This document shows, piece by piece, positions 52,057-59,556 of a stretch of DNA of 64,000 nucleotides. The translations under genes were made by a program, and so were the position numbers. Below the pieces are notes generated by a model. That model did not search any database and was not told the DNA's origin. It was given only the letters and a program-made list of their open reading frames with translations. The stretch covers positions 248,001-312,000 of IMG/VR virus record IMGVR_UViG_3300035182_002586, one strand, 5' to 3'. Numbering within the stretch: position 1 is the stretch's first letter; each line of letters starts with the position of its first letter. Source of the stretch: a virus.

Positions 52057-52770
52057 ATGGCATTCCTCGGCCTCCGCGTTCCTCTCGAAACCGCCCGCCT
52101 CTTGTCCGAGGTGCCGGACGTCGCCAAGTACGGTGATCCGGAGCCGCTCGATCGGTTCCACGTGACCCTGCTCGTCCTCGGGGACATCCCCATCGAGGAC
52201 GTAGCGCGCACTATCGAACCTGTCTTCAAGGTTGTCTCCGAGACCCGGCCCTTCACGGTCTCGACGTCACACATCACGACGTTCCCGCCCGGTGAGACGA
52301 CCCCGATCATCGGGCTCATCGACTCTCCCGAGATCCACGTCCTCAGGGCCCGCCTCACCGAGGCGCTCGGGGAAGCCGACATCGAGTACAACCGCAAGTT
52401 CAAGGACTACGTACCCCACGTCACGCTTGGGTACTCCGCCCCCGACCTGCACTACGATGGTGGGATCAACGTGCACCTCCCCGTCCCGATCTCGTGGGGC
52501 GCTCACGAGCTGGTGCTGTGGGGTGGGCACGTCGACGATCAGGTCATGACCCGGGTGATCGTGACCTTCCCGTTCTCGCTCGGTCTTCCTCGTCCGGGAG
52601 ACGAACCGGAGCAAGAGAAGGCGGAAGAGCCGGAGAAGGTCAAGGACAGCATCCGCTACAAGGCTGCCGTGCGTCTCGCGATGCACGAGGGGCAGACCGG
52701 GTGGCCCTCACGCTCTAGTACGGCGAGTCGTGTGCTCAAGCGCTACCTCGGAGCCGTTCGAGGAGGCTGA
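52057..52770 (+). CDS. 2H phosphoesterase-family protein
   Basis: 237 residues. Two H-x-T motifs appear, FHVTLLVLG (His at about 35) and PHVTLGY (His at about 121), the active-site pair of LigT/CPDase and phage Acb1-like enzymes. These act on 2',3' or 2',5' cyclic phosphate bonds. The core is ~190 residues, with a C-terminal helix of ~45 residues ending in ASRVLKRYLGAVRGG. It could repair RNA ends, or degrade the cyclic nucleotide signals of host immunity as anti-CBASS Acb1 does. The gene lies 4 bases after the previous stop. Confidence 0.85.
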   Translation: MAFLGLRVPLETARLLSEVPDVAKYGDPEPLDRFHVTLLVLGDIPIEDVARTIEPVFKVVSETRPFTVSTSHITTFPPGETTPIIGLIDSPEIHVLRARLTEALGEADIEYNRKFKDYVPHVTLGYSAPDLHYDGGINVHLPVPISWGAHELVLWGGHVDDQVMTRVIVTFPFSLGLPRPGDEPEQEKAEEPEKVKDSIRYKAAVRLAMHEGQTGWPSRSSTASRVLKRYLGAVRGG

Positions 52771-52774
52771 TCCC

Positions 52775-53686
52775 ATGCCGATGCAGATCGAGTGGTGCTC
52801 AAGGTGCAGTGCAGCGATCTACGACGTAGACGACGTGCCCGGAGCCTGCGGTTGCCCTGATGGGCAGCTTCGGGGCCTCCTCGCCATGCGCCGGATCGCA
52901 GCCGGAACCCCCGCCCCTCAACCCGTGGCGTCCCCGCCCCCGGTCGTGACGCCCTCTTGGGACACCATCCAGGTGGCCGTTCAGAAGGCCGTGCGAGCTG
53001 CCGTGCAGGCTCCTGCACGGGCCCCGCTCGTCACTCCGATCGCCACTCCGATCGCCCCCACCTCCGGTTTGCCGGACCTCACCCCCGACATACTGATGTC
53101 CGGCAACGCACTCGCTGAGTACCAAGCGATGCGATCTGGAGTCATCCCGAGCAGCAGCCAGGCACCCGTTCGAGGGCGTCGTGGGGACGAGCCCGTCGAA
53201 GTCTCGTGGGACGACAACGGTGAGGACGCCCCGCCTGTCACGGGGGCGCTCGAAGAGCTGTGGCTCGGGCGCGCCGAGATGGAGCAAATCGCGAGCAGTG
53301 GGGTGGACATCGAGTTCTCGACTCCCGACGAGTACGAAGCTCCCTCTCGCCCTCGCTACAGCGAAGCCGCCCGCTTCCGTGTTGATCGACCCCCGCCCCG
53401 TGCCCCCACTCCTACTGGACCTCGGGTAGGCGGAGTCGTTCGACAAGACGGGGAGGTCGTGGGGAGCCGTCAGGCACTTCGACAGACGGCCGCATCGGCC
53501 CCCCCTTCCCTGCGCGAGATCCGGCAACGGGCTCGTGAAGGCGTCGTCTCACCGCCCCAAGAAGTTCGGGTAGCCGTCCGAACGGCCCCTGTTCGAACCG
53601 CCCCTGCCCGAACGGTCCCCGCGGAGCCCCCGCCCATGTCCGCGTACGAGCGGATCATCAACGGGCAAGGCCCCCTCGACGACTAG
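52775..53686 (+). CDS. Unknown 303-aa Pro/Ala-rich protein with N-terminal CxxC
   Basis: The start at 52775 is supported by GAGGAGG upstream. The N-terminus (WCSRCSAAIYDVDDVPGACG) looks like a small zinc knuckle. It is followed by low-complexity Pro/Ala/Thr (VQAPARAPLVTPIATPIAPT) and a charged middle with PDEYEAPSRPRYSEAARFRV. No enzyme motif. The C-terminus overlaps the opposite-strand gene at 53683 by 4 bases. Confidence 0.55.
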   Translation: MPMQIEWCSRCSAAIYDVDDVPGACGCPDGQLRGLLAMRRIAAGTPAPQPVASPPPVVTPSWDTIQVAVQKAVRAAVQAPARAPLVTPIATPIAPTSGLPDLTPDILMSGNALAEYQAMRSGVIPSSSQAPVRGRRGDEPVEVSWDDNGEDAPPVTGALEELWLGRAEMEQIASSGVDIEFSTPDEYEAPSRPRYSEAARFRVDRPPPRAPTPTGPRVGGVVRQDGEVVGSRQALRQTAASAPPSLREIRQRAREGVVSPPQEVRVAVRTAPVRTAPARTVPAEPPPMSAYERIINGQGPLDD

Positions 53687-54048
53687 TTCGGCTTCTTCGC
53701 GGGCGGCTTGTCCTGCGGGGGGAGGTCGGAGACCGGGCTGACGCCCTTACGCACGGCGACCTGTCTGATCGCTGGATAGAAGGCCCTGGCGACACGAAGG
53801 GCGGCCTGCTCGTATTCGAGCCTCACGTGAGCGAGTTCGTTCAGCATTTGGTGCGCTCCCTCCGGCACTTCGAGGAGGAAGTCCATCACGTCCTCAGCCA
53901 CGATGTCGGACAGCTCGATCATCAGTTGCTTGCGTTCGACTGGATCGTTCGTCTCCGCGATCGTCATCGCGAGGCGGAGAGCGTCATCTGAGAACACGCC
54001 GTCGTCTTGGGTCGGGGCTCCACAGGTCGGGCAAGATTCGTCGCTCAT
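53683..54048 (-). CDS. Small protein with N-terminal CxxC
   Basis: 121 residues. The N-terminus MSDESCPTCGAPTQDDG resembles half of a zinc ribbon, then helices (LAMTIAETNDPVERKQLMIE, MLNELAHVRLEYEQAALRVA) and a Pro/Lys tail. It may be a small DNA- or protein-binding adaptor; no family is recognised. Confidence 0.6.
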   Translation of the reverse strand: MSDESCPTCGAPTQDDGVFSDDALRLAMTIAETNDPVERKQLMIELSDIVAEDVMDFLLEVPEGAHQMLNELAHVRLEYEQAALRVARAFYPAIRQVAVRKGVSPVSDLPPQDKPPAKKPN

Positions 54049-54070
54049 GACCAGAGGATAGCCGCTACCC

Positions 54071-54077
54071 GGTGTAC
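54071..54077 (+). promoter_or_regulatory. GGTGTAC motif upstream of the 35-aa ORF and H1-like gene
   Basis: GGTGTACCGGC lies 10 bases before the ATG at 54088, the same 11-base string as before pyrB and at 59049. It could serve the small ORF or the histone-like gene 150 bases on. Confidence 0.45.
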
Positions 54078-54087
54078 CGGCACGCCC

Positions 54088-54195
54088 ATGCGACGGGTTG
54101 GGTTACCCGTTCTGGGGAAATCGACATCGACCCCCATCAGCTTCCTTGACAACACCTACGCTGTTGAGGAAACACTACAACCCTCCGTGACCTAA
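54088..54195 (+). CDS. Possible 35-aa leader peptide gene
   Basis: From ATG 54088 to TAA 54195 there is a short frame (MRRVGLPVLGKSTSTPISFL and onward). Support is the GGTGTAC motif at the usual distance. Against it are the short length and lack of a Shine-Dalgarno. It might be a leader of the H1-like gene or a chance frame. Confidence 0.3.
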   Translation: MRRVGLPVLGKSTSTPISFLDNTYAVEETLQPSVT

Positions 54196-54226
54196 TCGGA
54201 ATCGGATCAGAACAAGGAGACGTCTC

Positions 54227-54457
54227 ATGCCCGCTGCGAAGAAGACCACCGCCAAGAAGACCACCGCCAAGAAGACCACCGCCAAGAAGGCCCCCGCGAA
54301 GAAGGCCGCCCGCAAGACCACCGCGAAGAAGGCCCCCGCGCGCAAGACCGCGGCCAAGAAGGCGCCGGCCAAGAAGGCCGCGCGCAAGCCCGCCGCCAAG
54401 AAGGCCGCGCGCAAGCCCGCCGCCAAGAAGACGGTCGTGGCGCCCCCGGCGATCTGA
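54227..54457 (+). CDS. Histone H1-like AKK-repeat DNA-binding protein
   Basis: 76 residues made of Ala-Lys-Lys repeats (AKKTTAKKTTAKKTTAKK, AKKAARKPAAKKAARKPAAK), like the tail of histone H1 and bacterial H1-like proteins such as HctB or AlgP. It carries a large positive charge and is expected to bind DNA without sequence specificity. It has a strong Shine-Dalgarno (AAGGAGA) and a clear terminator, so it is probably highly expressed alone. It complements the HU gene in compaction or exclusion of proteins from phage DNA. Confidence 0.9.
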   Translation: MPAAKKTTAKKTTAKKTTAKKAPAKKAARKTTAKKAPARKTAAKKAPAKKAARKPAAKKAARKPAAKKTVVAPPAI

Positions 54458-54477
54458 TCGTCGCGGTCCGACACGTT

Positions 54478-54517
54478 GAAGGCCCGCCCCTGAAAAAGGA
54501 GCGGGCCTTCGGTTTTT
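54478..54517 (+). terminator. Rho-independent terminator after H1-like gene
   Basis: GAAGGCCCGC (54478-54487) pairs with GCGGGCCTTC (54501-54510) and is followed by GGTTTTT. It ends the H1-like transcript; on the other strand there is no downstream U-run. Confidence 0.85.
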
Positions 54518-54532
54518 CCGGGCCTTGGGAGG

Positions 54533-55555
54533 TCAGAAGTCCTTTCGGTCGACCTCGTGGTACCCGCACACTCCATCATCCAGGACGACGAACCGCTTCC
54601 CGTTGTTCGTGTCCTTCTCGTCGATACGGGTCCAGAACCGGATCTTGCGCCCCGCCCGATGGGGCAGGACGTAGAGGCACTTCTTGATGCCGGGGTTCAC
54701 GGGGTTCTCGTACGAGATGAAGAGGACGTTGCCCTTGTCCCGTACGATCATGCTCTCGGGGATGTCCCGGATCGACCGGTAGGGGACGATCGTGAAGTTG
54801 ATGTTGATGCTCCTGCCCTTGAGCGTCCCCGAGGGGATCGTCCCATGGGCGGACCCGATGGCGACGTAGCGGGCGCCCTGGAACTCGAACGTCTCCAGGA
54901 ACGGGTGGGACATCTTCGGTGCATAGCTCTCGCGCATGATGGTCCAGAGCGGCCCCTCCGACCGCATGAACGGGTGCTCGCTGAACTGCGCGAACTCGTC
55001 GTGTTCCGCCTCGTTGATCAGGTCGTAAAACTCCTCGTCGCTGATGTAGACGTGGGAGTCCGAGGGCCGGGGACCGGGGATGATCTCCGGGGAGGCCGCC
55101 AGCTCGTCCACCAGTTCCTCGTCCGACTTGCCGAGGAACCGGGTCGGAGTGCTGTCCGTGACGGGCAGCCATTGCAGACCGGGGTTCGGCGTGTTCAAGG
55201 AGGGCTTCGAGGGACCTGCGCTATCGATGGGTGCAGGCACCGGAGGAGCAGCCTCCACAGGCGCGGGCGACACTACCGCGTCTTCCCTCGCCCACTCGGG
55301 AAGACCAGTGCCCCCAATGCGGACGATAGCGTCCTGGTAGGTCGTCCTCGCGTACTTCTTGTCCGTCGAGTCCGCGTCCTTGCTCGTGAGCACCGTCCGC
55401 AGGAAGTCGTCGAGAACCCCCTTGAGGGTGCCGGCCTTGATGGCGGCGTCGATGACCTTCTCGCGGAACACCCTGACGACGAACTTCTCCGTGCCGATCT
55501 TCCTCTGCTCGCGGCTACGCCGCGACGTGGCCTCGTGGGCCTCACGCTCTTCCAT
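54533..55555 (-). CDS. Unknown 340-aa protein
   Basis: The ATG at 55555 (MEEREAHEATSRRSREQ) is preferred because GAGG precedes it; an upstream ATG at 55591 would add 12 residues. The N-terminal ~90 are helical and basic; then a Pro/Ala linker (VSPAPVEAAPPVPAPIDSAG); then a mixed domain (FQGARYVAIGSAHGTIPSG, INFTIVPYRSIRDIPE). No motif is recognised. A GGTGTAC motif lies 97 bases upstream. Confidence 0.6.
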   Translation of the reverse strand: MEEREAHEATSRRSREQRKIGTEKFVVRVFREKVIDAAIKAGTLKGVLDDFLRTVLTSKDADSTDKKYARTTYQDAIVRIGGTGLPEWAREDAVVSPAPVEAAPPVPAPIDSAGPSKPSLNTPNPGLQWLPVTDSTPTRFLGKSDEELVDELAASPEIIPGPRPSDSHVYISDEEFYDLINEAEHDEFAQFSEHPFMRSEGPLWTIMRESYAPKMSHPFLETFEFQGARYVAIGSAHGTIPSGTLKGRSININFTIVPYRSIRDIPESMIVRDKGNVLFISYENPVNPGIKKCLYVLPHRAGRKIRFWTRIDEKDTNNGKRFVVLDDGVCGYHEVDRKDF

Positions 55556-55651
55556 GGGATCCTCGCTTGCTTGCAGCACTTGCAGAGGCATCCCGTTGCT
55601 TGCGTGGGGTGCCTCGGAGCAACGGACCTTGCCGCCGCTCCGAGGTCAGAG

Positions 55652-55658
55652 GTACACC
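55652..55658 (-). promoter_or_regulatory. GGTGTAC motif upstream of the 340-aa gene
   Basis: The minus strand reads CCGGTGTACC. It lies between the stop of the 197-aa gene at 55669 and the 340-aa gene. The long leader contrasts with the short spacing of most copies. Confidence 0.4.
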
Positions 55659-55668
55659 GGAAACCCGT

Positions 55669-56262
55669 TCAGAGCTGATCGTCTGTGTCGAGTAGGCGCT
55701 CTTGCCAGGTAGGGGGTGTCAGGTCTCTACCCGCTGGCTCGAAGGTCCGCGTGAAGATGTACCCGTCCATCAGCTCGGGCGTTCGATCCCCCTCAACCCA
55801 CACGAAGCGGACTCGTACGAAAGGGCCCGTAACGACCTCCACGACACGAGCCAGGCGACCGCTGCGCCGCTCCTGCACGAGCATTTCCACGGTAGCCCAC
55901 AAGGGCTCGTGTAGGTCCGGAATGGGACCCGGATGGTGCAGGGCCTCACGGAGCTGGCGATCACGGTCCGCCTCTTGGGTTCGGCGGACGAACTCCCGCA
56001 GCTTGGGTGAGGTGAGAGACCGGTCGTGGGCGTACCGTAGATGTAGGCCGTGTAGCTCTCGCTGTTGCGGCCGTGTAGCCCCTTCGACGAAGACCACCTC
56101 AAAGTCGAAGGCGTCTGGATGGTCTATGACCTCGTGGAAGCTCACGTCTTGCACATGAGGATCACGTCGAAGCTGATCGAAGTGCCGGCGCATGAGTGTG
56201 TGATCCTCGGCCGAGAGAACCACGTACCGGAGCTGCCATCGGGCGGGGGTGGGGGTAGGCAC
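55669..56262 (-). CDS. Unknown 197-aa protein
   Basis: GTG 56262 with GGAGG upstream. A mixed alpha/beta protein: YVVLSAEDHTLMRRHFDQLR, DFEVVFVEGATRPQQRELHG, VVTGPFVRVRFVWVEGDRTP. No known motif. It is the last of four closely spaced or overlapping minus-strand genes (57797 down to 55669), probably one operon. Confidence 0.6.
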   Translation of the reverse strand: MPTPTPARWQLRYVVLSAEDHTLMRRHFDQLRRDPHVQDVSFHEVIDHPDAFDFEVVFVEGATRPQQRELHGLHLRYAHDRSLTSPKLREFVRRTQEADRDRQLREALHHPGPIPDLHEPLWATVEMLVQERRSGRLARVVEVVTGPFVRVRFVWVEGDRTPELMDGYIFTRTFEPAGRDLTPPTWQERLLDTDDQL

Positions 56263-56275
56263 GTCACCTCCGAAG

Positions 56276-56680
56276 CTATTCGTCGAAGCGGGTATCGTCG
56301 AGAACCCTCTCCCACGTGGATAGCGGGACGGGACAAGGACCGAACCCTACAACAAGAAGCACCTGGTGACGCTTCTCCCCGCCCTCCTCGTAGGTGACGT
56401 GGAAGCTCGTGTAGCCCGACCAGTGCTCTACCTGCGAGACAGCGAAGTCCTCTACGTTGAGCGCCGTCTTCACGTAGTGCGTGGCGTCGGCGTAGATCGC
56501 GGGCCCCCCCGGATCCGACAAGTGGTAGATGCGAGGAAGTTTCGAGGAAGGGCGCTCCACCCCGAGCTGCGTGAAGAGGTGCTCGGCTAGCTCCCCTTGG
56601 TCTACCGCTGCCATCGAGCCCCACGCCTCCGGAAAGGGGGTCAAGACAGCGTAGACCGGTGGGGATCGACGGATTCTCAC
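56276..56680 (-). CDS. Unknown 134-aa protein
   Basis: The GTG at 56680 overlaps the TGA of the upstream gene (GTGA), which fixes the start. A small alpha/beta protein: ELAEHLFTQLGVERPSSKLP, YADATHYVKTALNVEDFAVS, HQVLLVVGFG. No recognised family. Part of the four-gene operon. Confidence 0.6.
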   Translation of the reverse strand: MRIRRSPPVYAVLTPFPEAWGSMAAVDQGELAEHLFTQLGVERPSSKLPRIYHLSDPGGPAIYADATHYVKTALNVEDFAVSQVEHWSGYTSFHVTYEEGGEKRHQVLLVVGFGPCPVPLSTWERVLDDTRFDE

Positions 56681-57258
56681 GCCTCTTCCTCCAAGAGACG
56701 CGTCCACGCGTCCAAGGCGGGGGGCGACACTTCTTCTGCAAGCGCCTCCACATCCGTCGTGTCGGGAACCGGGGCGCGATCCCCGAAGAGGTCCGGGACG
56801 CGACGCGTCGGGGAGTAGTCCGGTAGAGGAAGTGCGACCTCGAAGCAAGCGCTGCGCTGTGCGAGCACCACCTGCCACCGGAGGCTCTCCCGTCCGTCGA
56901 GGGCCATGTAGGGTTCCGCTTGCAACGTGACCGTCAGATGCCGTGCGTGCGCACTGAAGACCCCCTCCACGTCGTGGGCCGACTCCAAGGAGAACACGTA
57001 GTCGTTGCCCTCGCCGGGCTGACCCACGGAGTCCGCGTCGAGAACCCAGTACCCACCTCGCTCAATGGTTCTTCGCGCGAAGTCGAACTGGAGTCGAGGC
57101 AACATGAGGGTGCTCGGAAGGTCTCCCATCAGAGAACGCGTGTTCTCCACGAGAACCTGAGCGGGAAGGTCATGCGTTGCCCCGAGCTGGAGAACGAGTG
57201 CCCCGGGGAAGGAATCGGGGTGGACGCGAACAACGAGCGCGGTGAAGTCGATTAGCAT
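56677..57258 (-). CDS. Unknown beta-rich 193-aa protein
   Basis: ATG 57258 overlaps the stop of the upstream gene. MLIDFTALVVRVHPDSFPGA, LMLPRLQFDFARRTIERGG and ARHLTVTLQAEPYMALDG suggest beta strands. No membrane segment or enzyme motif. It is coupled at both ends within the operon. Confidence 0.6.
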   Translation of the reverse strand: MLIDFTALVVRVHPDSFPGALVLQLGATHDLPAQVLVENTRSLMGDLPSTLMLPRLQFDFARRTIERGGYWVLDADSVGQPGEGNDYVFSLESAHDVEGVFSAHARHLTVTLQAEPYMALDGRESLRWQVVLAQRSACFEVALPLPDYSPTRRVPDLFGDRAPVPDTTDVEALAEEVSPPALDAWTRLLEEEA

Positions 57259-57797
57259 TGAAGTTCGTTCACGATGAGGTGATCCCACAGCGAGATGCGC
57301 TTGCCCCATCCCGGCACAAGGGCCCGAAGCGCTGCGCTTACAGGCCAGAAGAACGAGTCGTAATACTGGTCGGGCCAGTGGAACTGGCCTCGGTCGTCCG
57401 TCACCCACAGCTCTTTGCCCGAGGCGTCGATGCCGATCGGGCTAACGCCAGTCGCGAAGAGCCAGCCGTAGCGCACTTCCTGGATGCGGAGAACCGCAGG
57501 GCGCCGCCGCTCGACGACGCAGTTGTGTGCGTAGTCGACCTCCTCCCCTACGGCCAACCACGAAGGGGCGGTGACACCTCGTTCGATCGGCGGTCGATAG
57601 CGCTGCCACCGGGCTCGAATCTCATCGTCCGTCAGGAAGAGGATCTGCGTGTGGCACCCCTCGATGTGACAAGGGCGCCGCCGTTTCTGGCCCGGCCGAA
57701 CCACAGGCTCCGTACCGATACCGATCGCCATCCGCCGGCCGTGGCGGTCAACCCACCAGGATCCTCGGGGTAGCGTTGCGGTGTACAGCTTGGGCAT
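57252..57797 (-). CDS. Unknown 181-aa protein with Cys/His pair
   Basis: ATG 57797 (MPKLYTATLPRGSWWV) shares CATG with the divergent gene at 57796. The sequence RRPCHIEGCHTQILFLTDDE could bind a metal. The rest is Trp-rich (IEVRYGWLFA-type strands, QFHWPDQYYDSFFWPVSAAL). Family unknown. It starts the four-gene minus operon. Confidence 0.55.
   Translation of the reverse strand: MPKLYTATLPRGSWWVDRHGRRMAIGIGTEPVVRPGQKRRRPCHIEGCHTQILFLTDDEIRARWQRYRPPIERGVTAPSWLAVGEEVDYAHNCVVERRRPAVLRIQEVRYGWLFATGVSPIGIDASGKELWVTDDRGQFHWPDQYYDSFFWPVSAALRALVPGWGKRISLWDHLIVNELQC
57780..57786 (+). promoter_or_regulatory. GGTGTAC motif before the gene at 57796
   Basis: GGTGTAC ends 9 bases before the ATG, inside the coding start of the opposite-strand gene. 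There is no Shine-Dalgarno, consistent with a leaderless mRNA. Confidence 0.5.
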
Positions 57798-58089
57798 GAG
57801 CCAGGTCTTGTTCCGGGGTGTGCTCTCCAACAATACACCGGTGGAGGTCATGGCCGGGTGGGACCACCCGCTCCAGCACTTCTACCTGACGATCTTCGAT
57901 CTCAGCGAAGACGCGGAGGAAGAGACCGTCTGGTCGACCATCGCGTACCCGAATACGGCAGACTCCAAGGGGACGGCCAGGCTTCGTGCGAAGCTGGTCG
58001 AAATGGGCCTTCGGGCGCCGCCGACCTTCTGGGAGCTGGTCGAAAAGAAGGAAGGGAACGCGCAGTACCACCTGTCGGTGTCGTCGTAG
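57796..58089 (+). CDS. Unknown 97-aa protein
   Basis: MSQVLFRGVLSNNTPVEVMA, then HPLQHFYLTIFDLSEDAEEE and LRAPPTFWELVEKKEG. A compact alpha/beta protein with no known motif. Its ATG overlaps the ATG of the minus gene in a CATG; a start further downstream is not available. Confidence 0.55.
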   Translation: MSQVLFRGVLSNNTPVEVMAGWDHPLQHFYLTIFDLSEDAEEETVWSTIAYPNTADSKGTARLRAKLVEMGLRAPPTFWELVEKKEGNAQYHLSVSS

Positions 58090-58134
58090 GCGGGGCCCGG
58101 ATGGATCATCCCCGCGTCACGAGGTAGTAGGGTC

Positions 58135-58665
58135 ATGCGGTTTCAGGGCATCCCCCAATTCACGCGTCACCCGGGCTACGCCGTCGATCAGTCGTGGGAC
58201 GACCTCAACCTGACGATCGAGAAGTACGTGAAGGACTACGGGCTCGACCTGAACCCCGACTTCCAGCGTGGCTACGTCTGGACCCCCGAGCAGCAGACCC
58301 GCTTCATCGAGTACGGTCTCAAGGGCGGGCAGTCGGGCCGCAGCATCTACTTCAACCACCCCAACTGGAACACGGGCATCAAGCGCGAGCCGAAGAAGTT
58401 CGTCATCGTCGACGGCAAACAGCGCCTCGAAGCGGTCCTCGCCTTCCTGCGCAACGAGGTCCCCATCTTCGGCGGGCACTACTACCGCGACTTCGAGGAC
58501 AGCATGAATTGGGTCCGGCACAACTTCCGGTTCCACATCAACGACCTCAAGACGCGCGCCGAGGTCCTCCAGTGGTACCTCGATCTGAACTCGGGCGGCA
58601 CCGTCCACTCGGATGACGAGCTGAACCGCGTGCGTGCCTTGCTGGCTACGGCCAAGGGGTCGTGA
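58135..58665 (+). CDS. DUF262 (GmrS/ParB-like) domain protein
   Basis: 176 residues. The DUF262 features are visible: PDFQRGYVWTPEQQ (about 41-54), IVDGKQRLEAVLAFL (DGxQR at 93-97) and LNSGGTVHSDDELN near the C-terminus. This N-terminal domain occurs in the type IV restriction enzyme GmrSD and in many nucleases that use NTPs, but here it stands alone without the nuclease domain. It could recognise modified DNA of competitors, act as a nickase, or interfere with host defence. Confidence 0.82.
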   Translation: MRFQGIPQFTRHPGYAVDQSWDDLNLTIEKYVKDYGLDLNPDFQRGYVWTPEQQTRFIEYGLKGGQSGRSIYFNHPNWNTGIKREPKKFVIVDGKQRLEAVLAFLRNEVPIFGGHYYRDFEDSMNWVRHNFRFHINDLKTRAEVLQWYLDLNSGGTVHSDDELNRVRALLATAKGS

Positions 58666-58666
58666 C

Positions 58667-59068
58667 GTGGTTGCCAGCTACTCGGACGAAGACAGACACT
58701 ACCTCGGCTGCATCACGGCGTGCGATGAGAAGCACCCGGAGCTGAACGTAGGGTACAACCCGTTCCGTTGGACCTACTACTCCCCGAAGTACGAACCCAA
58801 CTTCGAGTCGGAGATCCCTCGGGCGCGCAACCACCACGAACGGCGTGTGTTGGAGTCGCTTGATCCGAAGCGTGTCGAACTCGTGCGGCGCGCAGTCGGC
58901 AAGGGACGATCGGTTGCGGCGTGCAACCAAGCGTTCTTCGACATGATCGGCCACGAAGCTCCCTCGAAACCGCGCGCGCAGGCTCGCCCGACCAACCTAC
59001 CGCAGAGCCGTCAGCCTCGGTGGAAGCGAGTTGGAGCAGCCGTGATTCGGTGTACCGGCGAACGTTGA
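58667..59068 (+). CDS. Unknown 133-aa protein
   Basis: GTG 58667 one base after the previous stop (VVASYSDEDRHYLGCITACD). Aromatic-rich middle (FRWTYYSPKYEPNFESEIPR) and basic C-terminus (SRQPRWKRVGAAVIRCTGER). No motif. Likely co-expressed with the DUF262 gene, so it may be a partner. Confidence 0.55.
   Translation: MVASYSDEDRHYLGCITACDEKHPELNVGYNPFRWTYYSPKYEPNFESEIPRARNHHERRVLESLDPKRVELVRRAVGKGRSVAACNQAFFDMIGHEAPSKPRAQARPTNLPQSRQPRWKRVGAAVIRCTGER
59049..59055 (+). promoter_or_regulatory. GGTGTAC motif before the gene at 59139
   Basis: GGTGTACCGGC lies inside the last codons of the 133-aa gene and 83 bases before the next start, which has CGGAGG. It is the third copy of the 11-base string. 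Confidence 0.4.
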
Positions 59069-59138
59069 CGCTCCTCGTCACGGACGCCAACGAAGGCATC
59101 ATCCGTGGACCTCAGGGCGTTGCCCGGAGGAATCACGG

Positions 59139-59456
59139 ATGGCGAAGCCGCCCTCAGACATGACCATGCTGCGCGCAGTGCTCGGGACGCAGAACTTGAA
59201 CCCGAGTGAGCGCAAGGCGTTTCAGGGGATGTACGACGACCTGGAGTTCGGCAAGCAGACGTGCCTCTCAAAGGCACAGAAGGCGTGGGTCGAGAAGAAG
59301 TTCACGGACCTCAACCTCGCGAACAAGCCACTCCCGCCGCCCCCGCCGCCGCGCACGCCGAGAGAGCGGCCGAAGATGCCGTGGGAGACCGGAGACAAGC
59401 CCCTCAAGCCCCCGGTCAGACGCTCGCCCTCTTCGGGGGGCGAAAACGAATCCTAG
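59139..59456 (+). CDS. Small protein with Pro-rich tail
   Basis: 105 residues. MTMLRAVLGTQNLNPSERKA and LSKAQKAWVEKKFTDLNL are helical; the rest is Pro/Arg-rich (PLPPPPPPRTPRERPKMPW). Good Shine-Dalgarno (CGGAGG). Similar short helical proteins occur in many phages without a known role. Confidence 0.55.
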   Translation: MAKPPSDMTMLRAVLGTQNLNPSERKAFQGMYDDLEFGKQTCLSKAQKAWVEKKFTDLNLANKPLPPPPPPRTPRERPKMPWETGDKPLKPPVRRSPSSGGENES

Positions 59457-59556
59457 TAGGGAGAGGTGGGCTAGCGCTGCTGTCGCGCCAGATCCTTTCA
59501 CTTCCGCGCTCTTACAAGAGCTGGACTTCGCAGCTCAGACACAGGAGCGAGGATCG

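Noticed and set aside
50967-52403. Minus-strand open frame of 478 codons
   Set aside because: It overlaps three plus-strand features (310-aa gene and 2H gene with intact motifs). Leu/Val/Arg-rich composition without recognisable pattern.
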